Shown here piece by piece: positions 17,187-25,684 of a stretch of 39,865 nucleotides of DNA. The notes beneath the pieces were generated by a model, which was not told the origin of the DNA, made no database searches, and worked only from the letters and a program-made list of their open reading frames with translations. Source of the stretch: Alphaproteobacteria bacterium (GTDB taxonomy: Bacteria; Pseudomonadota; Alphaproteobacteria; Rickettsiales; Rickettsiaceae). Location: NCBI GenBank assembly GCA_030430995.1, contig JAUIKA010000002.1:1-39865 (forward strand), read 5' to 3'. How positions within the stretch are numbered: the first letter of the stretch is position 1; each line of letters starts with the position of its first letter. The position numbers were made by a program, and so were the translations under genes.

Positions 17187-17632
17187 GATATTCTTTTGGA
17201 TATTGTATTAATGCTGCTTTACAGAATACTACAGATAAAGAAGAGAATATAAAATATTTAGATTTAGCTATTGAGCATAGCTCTATAGCTTTAAATGCAA
17301 TAAATTTGAAAGTTCATGTTATTCAACATCTAGACCGTAATGAGGAAGCAATAAAGGATTATTATAAGGCTAATCGTTAACAGAGCTATACAATAAGGAT
17401 AAGGCATTAGAGGCTTTTAGTAATGCTATTGAACTGGGTGGTACTAAGGGTGTTGGATTTGATTGCATGGCTTGGTGTTACAAAGCCCTTACTCTATTAG
17501 ATCTAGGACCCCAACGCTCAGGATAAGGATGAGCATCTGGGCCATGAATATAGCCCAAAAGCTGAGACGCAAGAGACAGTTGCTAGGGTAGATGTCGATA
17601 CCTCTGTTGCTGGAGCAGATGCTCCTGAATAG
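17180..17632 (+). pseudogene. TPR-repeat protein remnant with two frameshifts
   Basis: Three consecutive frames together give a TPR-like protein. Frame one (17180-17380) includes IKYLDLAIEHSSIALNAINL and RNEEAIKDYYKAN, ending in TAA at 17378. Frame two runs from about 17374 to 17526 and includes ELYNKDKALEAFSNAIELGG and WCYKALTLLDLG. Frame three (17513-17632) includes NAQDKDEHLGHEYSPKAE and a natural-looking C-terminus ending GADAPE before TAG. The repeated pattern of Ala/Leu positions and A-F-x-x-A-I-E-L is typical of tetratricopeptide repeats. One frameshift lies near 17372-17378 and another in the GGACCCC run near 17508-17513. The N-terminus has no start codon and abuts the stop of the preceding gene, so the 5' part is lost. 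It has no intact reading frame. Confidence 0.75.
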
Positions 17633-17721
17633 GATGGGGGCTAGGTTATTATGTGATTTTGTAGATATAAAAAGAAAAAATATATTTTACCAAAGGCTAT
17701 AGTGAAGGTTATACAACTAGT

Positions 17722-18273
17722 TTATAAGTAACTCTTCACTATACATCTGAGAACATTATACGCCTTGTTTAAATCTTCATTCACTATATAATGCATATAA
17801 TTTTTTGCATATTGCAGCTCTTTTTTTACTAAAGAAATTCTATTTTCTATATCTGATTCTTTATCCCCTCTTTTAATAAATCTAGCTTTTAAATCTCTGA
17901 TAGATGGAGGAAGTATATACATATTAATAGCTATATCTTTGAAACACTTCATTATATATGCAGCCCCTTCAAACTCTACTACCACTACTAAGCTTATGCC
18001 TTTTGATAACTTCTTTTCTATATAGCTTTTAGATGTACCATAATAATTACCATATATATTTATATATTCAACGAAGTCATTATTCTGTTTCATCAACATA
18101 AACTTCTGCTGAGAAATAAAATTATAATCAATGGTATCCTTCTCCCCTTCCCTAATATGGCGCGTAGTATATGAAACATTGTTTTCTACATCAGAAAACT
18201 CATTAGCAACCATTTTAGCAAGGGTAGTCTTACCTACAGCAGATGGGCCAGAGATGACAAATATTTTAGGCAT
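17722..18273 (-). CDS. gmk: guanylate kinase
   Basis: This 183-residue enzyme converts GMP and ATP to GDP and ADP in the cytoplasm. The P-loop is GPSAVGKTT at residues 9-17. NVSYTTRHIREGEKDTIDYNFIS matches the GMP-binding segment in two overlapping pieces (SYTTR and GEKDTIDY), FVEYINIYGNYYGTS continues it, and FIKRGDKESDIENRI is the lid region. It is slightly shorter than the usual 200-210 residues. Its ATG is three bases after the stop of the ATP/ADP translocase gene, so the two are almost certainly co-transcribed. An imperfect position oddity is a 10-base inverted repeat (17698-17707 and 17734-17743) spanning the stop codon, with no T-tract. Confidence 0.93.
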   Translation of the reverse strand: MPKIFVISGPSAVGKTTLAKMVANEFSDVENNVSYTTRHIREGEKDTIDYNFISQQKFMLMKQNNDFVEYINIYGNYYGTSKSYIEKKLSKGISLVVVVEFEGAAYIMKCFKDIAINMYILPPSIRDLKARFIKRGDKESDIENRISLVKKELQYAKNYMHYIVNEDLNKAYNVLRCIVKSYL

Positions 18274-18276
18274 ATA

Positions 18277-19755
18277 TTAATCTTCCACTGAAAGTTTTGA
18301 ATATTCTTTATCTATAGAGTTTATAGCTAAAATCCATAATATAACAACAGCTGAAAAAAATAGGAATAATAGCCAGCTTATAGAATGATATGTAGCATAA
18401 GGAAAAACAGTGAAAACAAACACCTGAAGAAGCCCGCTAAGAGACTTGCCAAATTTAGAACTAAGTATATCTACAGCGGCCTTACCCTTTGTTTTTAGCT
18501 CTTGATCTAAGGGTATATATAACATTTCTTTTGCACTGTCCCATATAGCATATTTCATACCTTTAGATAAAACATTCTGCACTGTGCCTACAGCCAATGC
18601 CAACATTACAGATGAATAAGGTAATAAATAATAACTACTTTGCTTTTTCATCACTAAAGCAAAAAAACCAACACCTGTAATAAGAATTACTACCGGGGTG
18701 AGCAAAGCACTTAATTTCCAGCTACTAGACCTGCGCATTATATTATTGCCTAATATAGTGAATATTAATATAGCAACCCCGGTCCATGCTATATATCTAC
18801 TATTAAAGTCCATAAAGCCTTCTACGGATGGATACACCTGTTTTATCTGGTCTTTCCATACAGACTCTATAAGGTTCATAGTAAAACCAAAAGCAGCTGT
18901 ACAAATTAGTATCAACCACAGATATTTAGATGTAGAAATATATTTTAAACTCTGTTTTATATTTAACTTTGTTTTATCTTTATGTGTAATATATATATTA
19001 TCTTGTGAAGAAATATTCTTTATAGAAAAATATACCAAATAATTCGCTAAAACAGAAAAAATTACAAATATTACTATAGCTATTTGTATGCTTCTTTCTC
19101 CATGAATATTGCTGCTGGGCAGAAGCTTTCTAAGAAAGCTATCGCTAGATGTAATGTCAGACATTAAGCTACCTGCAAATATCAGCGCTGAATTACCAAA
19201 TAAAGCAAAGATAGTATAAAGCCTTTTTGCATCTTTAGATTTAGTAAGTGAATTAATAAACTGCCAGCATAAAAGAGAAAAGAATATATTCGGCCATAGC
19301 TCTGAAAGCACATAAAATAGCACATGAGACCAATTTGCAATAATAGCTATATACCATTTTAAATTTGGTATAGATTTTACTAATCCACAACAAAAGTTAG
19401 CAGATGGATGGAAATAACTTATATTTGGGTAAAGAAAAAACGCATATATTACGAATACAATGGAGAAAAAAGAGGAAATAATTACATATAACTTTAGAAA
19501 AGAGAAATTATTTACTAAATTTGCATATATGATTATAAAAATTGCAGCGGCCGGAGTTACAAAATATAACTTAGTAAAGCTTGCAGCCTCAACGCTTACG
19601 TTTGGGATAAGTATACTATCTTTTAAAATTCTAAGCACACTCTGATTAAAGAGAGTACAAAACATGAAAGCAGATAAAGCAAAAACTTTTAAATGCTCCT
19701 CTTTCTTTACTGGCCATAACCAGTCTTTAAGAACAGTTATATATTTATTATGCAT
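18277..19755 (-). CDS. tlc: ATP/ADP translocase (nucleotide transporter, Tlc family)
   Basis: The 492-residue membrane protein belongs to the nucleotide transporter family of Rickettsiales, Chlamydiae and plastids, which exchanges host ATP for bacterial ADP or imports other nucleotides. Family landmarks are LKVFALSAFMFCTLFNQSVL with RILKDSILIP after the first span, SELWPNIFFSLLCWQFINSL in the middle, and SAKEMLYIPLDQELKTKGKA near the C-terminus. About twelve spans are visible and length matches the family. Rickettsiales usually carry several paralogues with different substrates, and sequence alone does not tell which this is. It lies downstream of lepA (51-base gap) and just before gmk, so nucleotide import and guanylate phosphorylation are linked. 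Confidence 0.93.
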   Translation of the reverse strand: MHNKYITVLKDWLWPVKKEEHLKVFALSAFMFCTLFNQSVLRILKDSILIPNVSVEAASFTKLYFVTPAAAIFIIIYANLVNNFSFLKLYVIISSFFSIVFVIYAFFLYPNISYFHPSANFCCGLVKSIPNLKWYIAIIANWSHVLFYVLSELWPNIFFSLLCWQFINSLTKSKDAKRLYTIFALFGNSALIFAGSLMSDITSSDSFLRKLLPSSNIHGERSIQIAIVIFVIFSVLANYLVYFSIKNISSQDNIYITHKDKTKLNIKQSLKYISTSKYLWLILICTAAFGFTMNLIESVWKDQIKQVYPSVEGFMDFNSRYIAWTGVAILIFTILGNNIMRRSSSWKLSALLTPVVILITGVGFFALVMKKQSSYYLLPYSSVMLALAVGTVQNVLSKGMKYAIWDSAKEMLYIPLDQELKTKGKAAVDILSSKFGKSLSGLLQVFVFTVFPYATYHSISWLLFLFFSAVVILWILAINSIDKEYSKLSVED

Positions 19756-19806
19756 ATACTTCTATTGAAGATGGTTGATGTTAGCATATAGCAATATATA
19801 GGTCAA

Positions 19807-21603
19807 TCACTTATCAATCCTCAGAGCTGCTATGAATGCAGATTGTGGAACTTCCACTCTCCCTATAGATCTCATTTTTTTCTTTCCTGCTTTTTGTTTT
19901 TCTAAAAGTTTTCTTTTTCTAGATATATCACCTCCATAACATTTGGCTGTTACATCTTTCCTCATAGCTTTTATATTTTCTCTGGCTATTATCTTACCGC
20001 CTATACTAGCTTGAATTGGCACCTGAAAAAGATGCTGAGGTATCAGATCCTTTAATTTTTTACATATCTCTCTACCCCTGCCCTCTGCTCTCATTTTTGG
20101 TATTACCAGAGCTAAAGAATCTGCACTCTCGCCATTTATTAATATAGATAATTTCACCAAATCACTATTTTTATAACTATTCATTTCCCAGTCAAAGCTT
20201 GCATAGCCCTTAGAACAAGATTTAAGCTTATCATAAAAATCAAATATAATCTCATTTAATGGTAATAAATATGCAACAATAACTCTACCAGATGTATAGT
20301 TCATTGAAATTTGGCTCCCCCTCCTATCTTCACATAAGGCAAGTATATTCCCTACGAATTCATCTGGCACTATAATGGTTGCCTTCACCCATGGCTCCTG
20401 CGCATATTCAATTTTTGTTGGATCTGGCCATTCAACAGGATTCTGTATATAAACCTCATTACCTTTCTTTAGCTTAACCTTATAACCAACACTAGGAGCA
20501 GTGGTAATTATATCTACTTCGAATTCTCTGCTGAGCCTTTCTTGGAATATCTCCAGATGCAAAAGTCCAAGGAAACCACATCTAAACCCTAAACCTAAAA
20601 TAGATGAGCTTTCCTTTTCATAAGAAAAGCTAGAGTCATTTAGGCTAAGCTTCTCTATAGCCTCCCTTAATTTATCAAACTCACTATTCTCTATTGGGTA
20701 TATACTGCAAAAAACGACTGAAAGCTGTGGTTTGAAACCTGGCAACTTCTCTGTTACAGTATCATTAAAATTAACAATTGTATCACCAACTTTACAATCT
20801 GAAACATTTTTAATATTTGCAATGAAGAAACCTACTTCACCAGCTTCCAATTTATCACAATATTCTTTCTTAGGTGAAAAATATCCAGGATTTTCTATTG
20901 TATATACAGAGCCTGTTGATAACATCTTTACTTTCTGTCCTTTATATATAGAACCTTGCAAAACCCTTACAAGTATTATTATTCCTAGATATTTATCATA
21001 CCAACTATCTATTAATAGAGCCTTTAATGCTTCCCCTGGTATATCCTTGGGGGGAGGTAGATTTTTTATAACAGCTTCTAATACATCATTTATACCTATG
21101 CCCTGTTTTGCTGATATATTAATGCTGTTAGATGTATCTATACCAATTACATCTTCAACTTCTTTCTTTACTCTTTCTGGGTCTGCAGCTGGAAGATCTA
21201 TTTTATTGAGTACCAATAATATTTCATGGTTATTATCCATGGCATGGTAAACATTAGCTAAAGTTTGCGCCTGAACCCCTTGGCTTGCATCTACAACCAA
21301 TATAGAGCCTTCACAAGCAGCAAGTGACCTATTCACTTCATATGCAAAGTCAACATGGCCTGGCGTGTCTATCAAGTTAAATTGATAGATATGGCCATCT
21401 GAAGCTTTATACATAAGCTTCACAGCCTGCGCTTTAATCGTAATGCCCCTCTCCTGCTCCAGATCCATAGAATCCAAAACCTGAGACTTCATTTCTCTAT
21501 CTTCAAGGCCACCACAAAGCTGTATTAGCCTATCTGCAAGGGTAGACTTTCCATGGTCTATATGCGCAATGATAGCAAAATTTCTTATATATTTTTTATC
21601 CAT
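19807..21603 (-). CDS. lepA: elongation factor 4 (LepA GTPase)
   Basis: The 598-residue protein is full length for EF4, a ribosome-associated translational GTPase. The G1 motif AHIDHGKST is at 13-21, the RGITIKAQA switch I at 52-60, DTPGH at 79-83 and NKID at 133-136. The C-terminal domain specific to LepA is present, including RKDVTAKCYGGDISRKRKLL and KQKAGKKKMRSIG, which contact the ribosomal A-site region. The ATG at 21601-21603 follows no clear ribosome-binding site. The divergent dsbA-like gene begins 57 bases away, so the two share a short promoter region. It heads a same-strand run with tlc and gmk. Confidence 0.96.
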   Translation of the reverse strand: MDKKYIRNFAIIAHIDHGKSTLADRLIQLCGGLEDREMKSQVLDSMDLEQERGITIKAQAVKLMYKASDGHIYQFNLIDTPGHVDFAYEVNRSLAACEGSILVVDASQGVQAQTLANVYHAMDNNHEILLVLNKIDLPAADPERVKKEVEDVIGIDTSNSINISAKQGIGINDVLEAVIKNLPPPKDIPGEALKALLIDSWYDKYLGIIILVRVLQGSIYKGQKVKMLSTGSVYTIENPGYFSPKKEYCDKLEAGEVGFFIANIKNVSDCKVGDTIVNFNDTVTEKLPGFKPQLSVVFCSIYPIENSEFDKLREAIEKLSLNDSSFSYEKESSSILGLGFRCGFLGLLHLEIFQERLSREFEVDIITTAPSVGYKVKLKKGNEVYIQNPVEWPDPTKIEYAQEPWVKATIIVPDEFVGNILALCEDRRGSQISMNYTSGRVIVAYLLPLNEIIFDFYDKLKSCSKGYASFDWEMNSYKNSDLVKLSILINGESADSLALVIPKMRAEGRGREICKKLKDLIPQHLFQVPIQASIGGKIIARENIKAMRKDVTAKCYGGDISRKRKLLEKQKAGKKKMRSIGRVEVPQSAFIAALRIDK

Positions 21604-21660
21604 AAAATAGTATTATTATACCCTAGTGTAGCACTGTATCAAATTAACACATATTTTAAC

Positions 21661-22281
21661 ATGAGGTTTGCAATATTTTTAATATTATTTTCAACAATAT
21701 TAACAAATGCATATGATGAAAGGGTTCTAGAACTGAAAAACACTGATATCAGCATAGGCATTGCTTCTGCCCCTATAAAAATGATAGAATATTCTTCCTT
21801 TACATGCCATGCTTGCGCTGCATATCATAACACCCTGTTTTCATTAATAAAAACTCAATATATAGATACAGGAAAAATATTCTATATCCTGAGGGAATCT
21901 ATAGCATATAAGCAAGACTTAGATGCATCAATGCTAATAAGATGTTACAGCCCCAATGAAATGTTTGAAAATATAGAGTATTTATTTCAGAAGCAATCTC
22001 AATGGGTATATAATAAAAATTACAATATATTTCTTGAGAATTTTGCTCAAAGTAAAGGCATATCAAAAGATGAGTACCAAAAATGCTTAAATAATGATAA
22101 AATCACAGATATATTAATGGAAAATACAATGGACCTTGTGAATAACCTTAATGTAAATGCTACACCTATATTTATAATAAATAAGAAGATAGTGAGAGGT
22201 TTCCATCGCCAAGAAATATTAAAAATAATAGAAAACGAGATAAAAAATGCACAGCCCGATACATCAGTTTATAGTAAATAA
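21661..22281 (+). CDS. DsbA-family periplasmic thiol-disulfide oxidoreductase
   Basis: I start this protein at the ATG at 21661, giving 206 residues with a signal peptide (MRFAIFLILFSTILTNA). An upstream in-frame start would run into lepA. The thioredoxin-fold active site is FTCHAC (Cys49 and Cys52), and the cis-proline is in NATPIFIIN (Pro169). The intervening helical insert and YLFQKQSQWVYNKN are typical of DsbA-like proteins with DSBA/thioredoxin_4 domains. It should form or isomerise disulfides in exported proteins. The 3' end overlaps atpB by 35 bases, so it leads the FO gene run and is likely translated with it. Confidence 0.85.
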   Translation: MRFAIFLILFSTILTNAYDERVLELKNTDISIGIASAPIKMIEYSSFTCHACAAYHNTLFSLIKTQYIDTGKIFYILRESIAYKQDLDASMLIRCYSPNEMFENIEYLFQKQSQWVYNKNYNIFLENFAQSKGISKDEYQKCLNNDKITDILMENTMDLVNNLNVNATPIFIINKKIVRGFHRQEILKIIENEIKNAQPDTSVYSK

Positions 22282-22972
22282 AATATTCAATCTTAATTTA
22301 AGTGGCGTAGATATAAGCATCACTAACTCAAGCATGTCTGTGGTAGTTGTTATGGCGGGGATTTGCTTTGGATTTATGTTAGCACTTAAAAACACCTCTA
22401 TAATTCCCTCTAAAGCACAGGCCGCTATTGAGATATTAGATGACTTTATAAGAGACCTTGTGCTGAAAAACATAGGAGAAAAAGGTAAAAATCTTGTGCC
22501 ATTTGTTATGAGCGTATTCATGTTTGTGTTATGCGCTAATATAGTAGGCCTCTTCCCTACCGTATTTGCATGCACAAGTAGCTTTATAGTCAATTTTACA
22601 TTAGCAATAGTAGTATTTATGTCATGTTTAGTAATAGGGCTTATTAAACATGGATTTAAATTTTTCTCTCTATTTGCACCAGCAGGGATGCCAAAAATAT
22701 TATTACCTTTAATAATATTGATTGAGCTTTTCACATTCCTTGCACGCCCTTTGGTGCTTGCTTTGCGTCTTACAGCCAACATGGTTGCAGGGCATATTTT
22801 ATTGGAAGTACTTGCTGGTTTTGCAGCTACTATATGGCTTTTTGCAAAATTACTTCCTATAGGTTTGGTAGCAATATTTACAGGTTTTGAGATATTTGTA
22901 GCAATTTTACAAGCGTATATATTTGCTATTTTATCTTGTTTATATTTGAGTGATGCTATAAACTTACATTAG
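22247..22972 (+). CDS. atpB: ATP synthase FO subunit a
   Basis: The 241-residue subunit a forms the proton half-channels beside the c-ring in the inner membrane. The essential arginine lies in RPLVLALRLTANMVAGHILL as Arg174, with the conserved Asn and His nearby. Five to six membrane spans are visible, and the C-terminal FEIFVAILQAYIFAILSCLY matches the family end. Length fits alphaproteobacterial homologues. It overlaps the dsbA-like gene by 35 bases and is followed 31 bases later by atpE. The catalytic F1 genes are not in this window, as usual where FO and F1 genes are split. Confidence 0.96.
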   Translation: MHSPIHQFIVNKIFNLNLSGVDISITNSSMSVVVVMAGICFGFMLALKNTSIIPSKAQAAIEILDDFIRDLVLKNIGEKGKNLVPFVMSVFMFVLCANIVGLFPTVFACTSSFIVNFTLAIVVFMSCLVIGLIKHGFKFFSLFAPAGMPKILLPLIILIELFTFLARPLVLALRLTANMVAGHILLEVLAGFAATIWLFAKLLPIGLVAIFTGFEIFVAILQAYIFAILSCLYLSDAINLH

Positions 22973-23003
22973 TTTTTTTATTAATTTATAAGATATTATT
23001 ATT

Positions 23004-23228
23004 ATGGATGTTAGCGGTTTAAAATTTATCGGTGTAGGACTTGCATGTTTTGGTATGCTAGGAGCTGCAATCGGTGTTGCAATGATATTTAACGCATTAT
23101 TGAACGGAGTTGCTCGCAACCCTTCTGCGGGAGAAAATATGCAAAAAATGGCACTTATAGGTGCTGGTCTTGTAGAAGCAATGGGACTATTCTCTTTTGT
23201 AATAGGAATTTTAATATTGTTCTCTTAA
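23004..23228 (+). CDS. atpE: ATP synthase FO subunit c
   Basis: The 74-residue proteolipid has two membrane helices joined by the polar ARNPSAGENM loop (RNP at 38-40). The proton-carrying carboxylate is Glu58 in LVEAMGLFSF. The N-terminal helix carries the Gly/Ala pattern GMLGAAIGVAMIF used for c-ring packing. A glutamate, without added sodium ligands I can recognise, fits a proton-driven ring. The b' gene starts at the base after its stop codon. Confidence 0.96.
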   Translation: MDVSGLKFIGVGLACFGMLGAAIGVAMIFNALLNGVARNPSAGENMQKMALIGAGLVEAMGLFSFVIGILILFS

Positions 23229-23675
23229 ATGCAAGGGATGTTTGATATAGGCCTGGTATCTTCTCAGATTTTTTGGTTTTTACTAGGCTTTTCAGTGCTT
23301 TGTGGATTTTTCTATTTTTCTGTGTTTCCTAGATTGGGTAAATTATATTCTAAAAGGAAAAAGCATATCTCATCATATACTGACGATGCGAAGCAATTAA
23401 AACAGGAAGCAGAAAATCTACAAATAGCATATGAAAAACATAGTGAGGATATTTTGAAAGAAATAAGAGAGTTGAAAAATCTTAAAATACTAGATGACAA
23501 TCACTCTATAAATAAAATGAAAGCAAATTTTACTAATAAAATATCTAAAAGGCGTGTTTCATATAATGAAGATATTAGCGAATTAGAATCAATTGTAATT
23601 CAAGAATTAGAAGATAAAGCTAGTGTTTATGCATCTATGATTTTAACAAAATTAAATGATAAGGAAGGAAAATGA
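23229..23675 (+). CDS. atpF': ATP synthase FO subunit b'
   Basis: This 148-residue protein is one of two diverged b subunits that form the peripheral stalk in alphaproteobacteria. It has one N-terminal membrane helix (about residues 12-32, SQIFWFLLGFSVLCGFFYFS) followed by FPRLGKLYSKRKKHISSYTD and a long charged coiled coil with conserved spacing (AKQLKQEAENLQIAYEKH). It starts directly after atpE and overlaps atpF by four bases (ATGA), so the subunits are translationally coupled. Assignment as b' rather than b rests on its position next to atpE and is conventional. Confidence 0.9.
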   Translation: MQGMFDIGLVSSQIFWFLLGFSVLCGFFYFSVFPRLGKLYSKRKKHISSYTDDAKQLKQEAENLQIAYEKHSEDILKEIRELKNLKILDDNHSINKMKANFTNKISKRRVSYNEDISELESIVIQELEDKASVYASMILTKLNDKEGK

Positions 23676-24130
23676 TTGATATATGGCTTGCTGTAGGGTT
23701 TTTAATTATATTATTTGTTTCATTTAAAAGGATTGCCTCTTTTATAGATGCTAGCTTGAACGCAAAAATTGCATCTATAAAAGAAAATATAAATGAAGCA
23801 AAAAAAATCAAACAAGAAGCTCAACAATTATTACTCGATACTAAAAACCTTGTAGAGTCTTTACCTGAACAAAAGAGAAAATTAATTTCCCAAATGGAAA
23901 AGGAGGTAGAAACTCTAAAAGAAGAAAATTTAATCTTACATAAGCAAGAGTTAAAAGATATAGAATTAGACTTTGAAGCAGAAATGACTAAAAAGGAGTT
24001 TGCCTATTCTATGAAAATGAAAAAAGCTGCGTCAGATATAATAATATCGCATTTAAAGGATTATATTGCCAAAAAACCAAAAACTTTGGTAGAGCTTGGA
24101 ATAAAGCTATGCGATGTCAAACATGACTAA
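23672..24130 (+). CDS. atpF: ATP synthase FO subunit b
   Basis: The 152-residue protein has an N-terminal membrane helix (WLAVGFLIILFVSFKRIASF) and a long charged helix (INEAKKIKQEAQQLLLDTKN) as in b subunits linking FO to F1. AAGGAAGG precedes its ATG, one of few clear ribosome-binding sites here, and the ATG overlaps the b' stop. Its end overlaps the following ABC ATPase gene by 17 bases, an unusual partner for the FO genes. Confidence 0.92.
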   Translation: MIDIWLAVGFLIILFVSFKRIASFIDASLNAKIASIKENINEAKKIKQEAQQLLLDTKNLVESLPEQKRKLISQMEKEVETLKEENLILHKQELKDIELDFEAEMTKKEFAYSMKMKKAASDIIISHLKDYIAKKPKTLVELGIKLCDVKHD

Positions 24131-25031
24131 TCAAGCCATTGAAATCAAAAATCTATCTAAGCAATACGGAGCTGGCAATATTGCTTTACATGACTTATCT
24201 TTAGAAATCCCTAAAGGGAGTTTCTTCTGTTTACTTGGCCCAAATGGTGCCGGTAAATCAACTATTATCAATATCATTGCAGGGCTTGTAAAAAAAACCT
24301 CAGGAAAAATAAAAATATTAGGAGTAGACATAGATCAAGACCCATATATGGCTAAATCTTTACTTGGAATAGTGCCACAAGAAATTAATTTAGATGTATA
24401 TATACCAATAAAGGATATGTTAAAAACATATGCTGGCTTCTATGGAAAAAATGTATCTTACTCTTACATAATGGATATATTATCTGACCTAGGGCTGCAA
24501 GACAAGGCGAACGAAACATCCAGGGCCCTTTCAGGGGGTATGAAAAGAAGGATGCTAATTGCAAAAGCTATAATACATAAGCCAAAAGTTCTTATATTAG
24601 ATGAGCCAAGCGCAGGTGTAGATATCAAACTAAGAGATTCTATATGGGAATATTGCAAAAAGCTTAATAAAGATGGTGTGACTATTATACTCACAACGCA
24701 TTACATGGAAGAAGCAGAAAACCTATGTAATAAAGTTGCTTTCATAAATAGAGGAGAAATAATCAGATGCGGAGATATGGATAGCTTACTTAAACAATAT
24801 GGATCCAAAAAAATACATATTGAGTTTAAAGAGAAATGTGACATTTTTAATAAACTAAAACCCCTCTCTGAGCATATATCGCAAGATTCAGAAAAAAGCA
24901 TCAGCTTAGTATTGGATGACACGAAGCTTCCTGAAGTAATCAGCGCCATGAATGAATTTTCAAAATATATTAAAGCTTTCTGGTCCAGCAGACCGAAGTT
25001 AGAAGATATATTTAAAAATGTAATATCTTAA
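24114..25031 (+). CDS. ABC-2-type transporter ATPase
   Basis: The 305-residue ATP-binding subunit has Walker A GPNGAGKST (42-50), the Q-loop in VPQE (87-90), the signature LSGGM (139-143), Walker B with LDEPSAGVD (162-170) and the H-loop TTHYMEEAE. The sequence resembles CcmA/YadG-like ATPases that pair with an ABC-2 membrane permease for export. A C-terminal extension of about 80 residues follows the ATPase core. No permease gene follows, so the partner must be encoded elsewhere. ATG at 24114 or 24123 are both possible. It overlaps the b-subunit gene, so it is co-expressed with FO genes although no functional link is known. Confidence 0.92.
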   Translation: MSNMTNQAIEIKNLSKQYGAGNIALHDLSLEIPKGSFFCLLGPNGAGKSTIINIIAGLVKKTSGKIKILGVDIDQDPYMAKSLLGIVPQEINLDVYIPIKDMLKTYAGFYGKNVSYSYIMDILSDLGLQDKANETSRALSGGMKRRMLIAKAIIHKPKVLILDEPSAGVDIKLRDSIWEYCKKLNKDGVTIILTTHYMEEAENLCNKVAFINRGEIIRCGDMDSLLKQYGSKKIHIEFKEKCDIFNKLKPLSEHISQDSEKSISLVLDDTKLPEVISAMNEFSKYIKAFWSSRPKLEDIFKNVIS

Positions 25032-25152
25032 TATTATTACCATATATTTCAGATATAAATATATTGCATAATTATTATTATTCATATCAAAATATTACTG
25101 GACCTAGAAATAATAATAATGTATAAAGAAACCATAGCTATGTAATATTTTT

Positions 25153-25626
25153 ATGAAATTTATATTTAAAATTATAGCAGTATTAGCATTAATATTGGGC
25201 ATATATTTATTATACCAAAAAGACTCTGTGCAAAATATACTAAGACAATATCTGCCTGAATACTCCAAGAGCTCTGCAAAAACAGAAAATAACCATGAAC
25301 CACAACAGGAGAAAGAGAATATAGTTCAAAACCAAGAAAGCCATGCTGCTATAGAAAATCACCAGCAAGAAGAACATAATCCACATGCATCTATAATAGA
25401 GAAAGAAAAAAAGGAATTATTATTCTATAAATTATGGTACCAAACCACCATCAAATTCTTATTAGATGAAAATTATAAAGATGAAATGCTGATGCTAAAA
25501 GCTAGCTATATTCCACATGATTTAGAAACTATGTTGCAAAATATGAGTATTAAAAATAAACATATTGTGCCTAGACCTTTCTCTTATGTTATCCAAATTA
25601 ACAAAGCTGATAGCTATAGTAAATAA
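25153..25626 (+). CDS. small single-span membrane protein, mitofilin-position
   Basis: I do not recognise this 157-residue protein by sequence. It has an N-terminal membrane anchor (FIFKIIAVLALILGIYLLYQ), a low-complexity Gln/Glu/His/Asn linker (about 40-80) and a C-terminal helical part (LWYQTTIKFLLDENYKDEML). It lies just before the HemY-like gene. In many alphaproteobacteria that place is taken by a mitofilin-like protein with the same anchor-linker-helix layout, but that family is longer. A shortened mitofilin relative is therefore a possibility from context only. Confidence 0.65.
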   Translation: MKFIFKIIAVLALILGIYLLYQKDSVQNILRQYLPEYSKSSAKTENNHEPQQEKENIVQNQESHAAIENHQQEEHNPHASIIEKEKKELLFYKLWYQTTIKFLLDENYKDEMLMLKASYIPHDLETMLQNMSIKNKHIVPRPFSYVIQINKADSYSK

Positions 25627-25684
25627 CTTCTTAAAGAATTTATTTGATAGCATTAGAAGTAAAGAACTATCTAAATAAGGCTTT

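Noticed and set aside
17698..17743. 10-base inverted repeat around the gmk stop as a terminator
   Set aside because: The 26-base loop and lack of a T-tract make it unlikely to terminate transcription.
21553..21660. Upstream start for the dsbA-like gene
   Set aside because: It would overlap lepA on the other strand and bury the signal peptide that begins at 21661.
25032..25152. Imperfect inverted ATT/AAT repeats between the ABC ATPase and the next gene
   Set aside because: Trinucleotide-rich AT sequence produces such pairing by chance; no T-tract or GC core supports a terminator.
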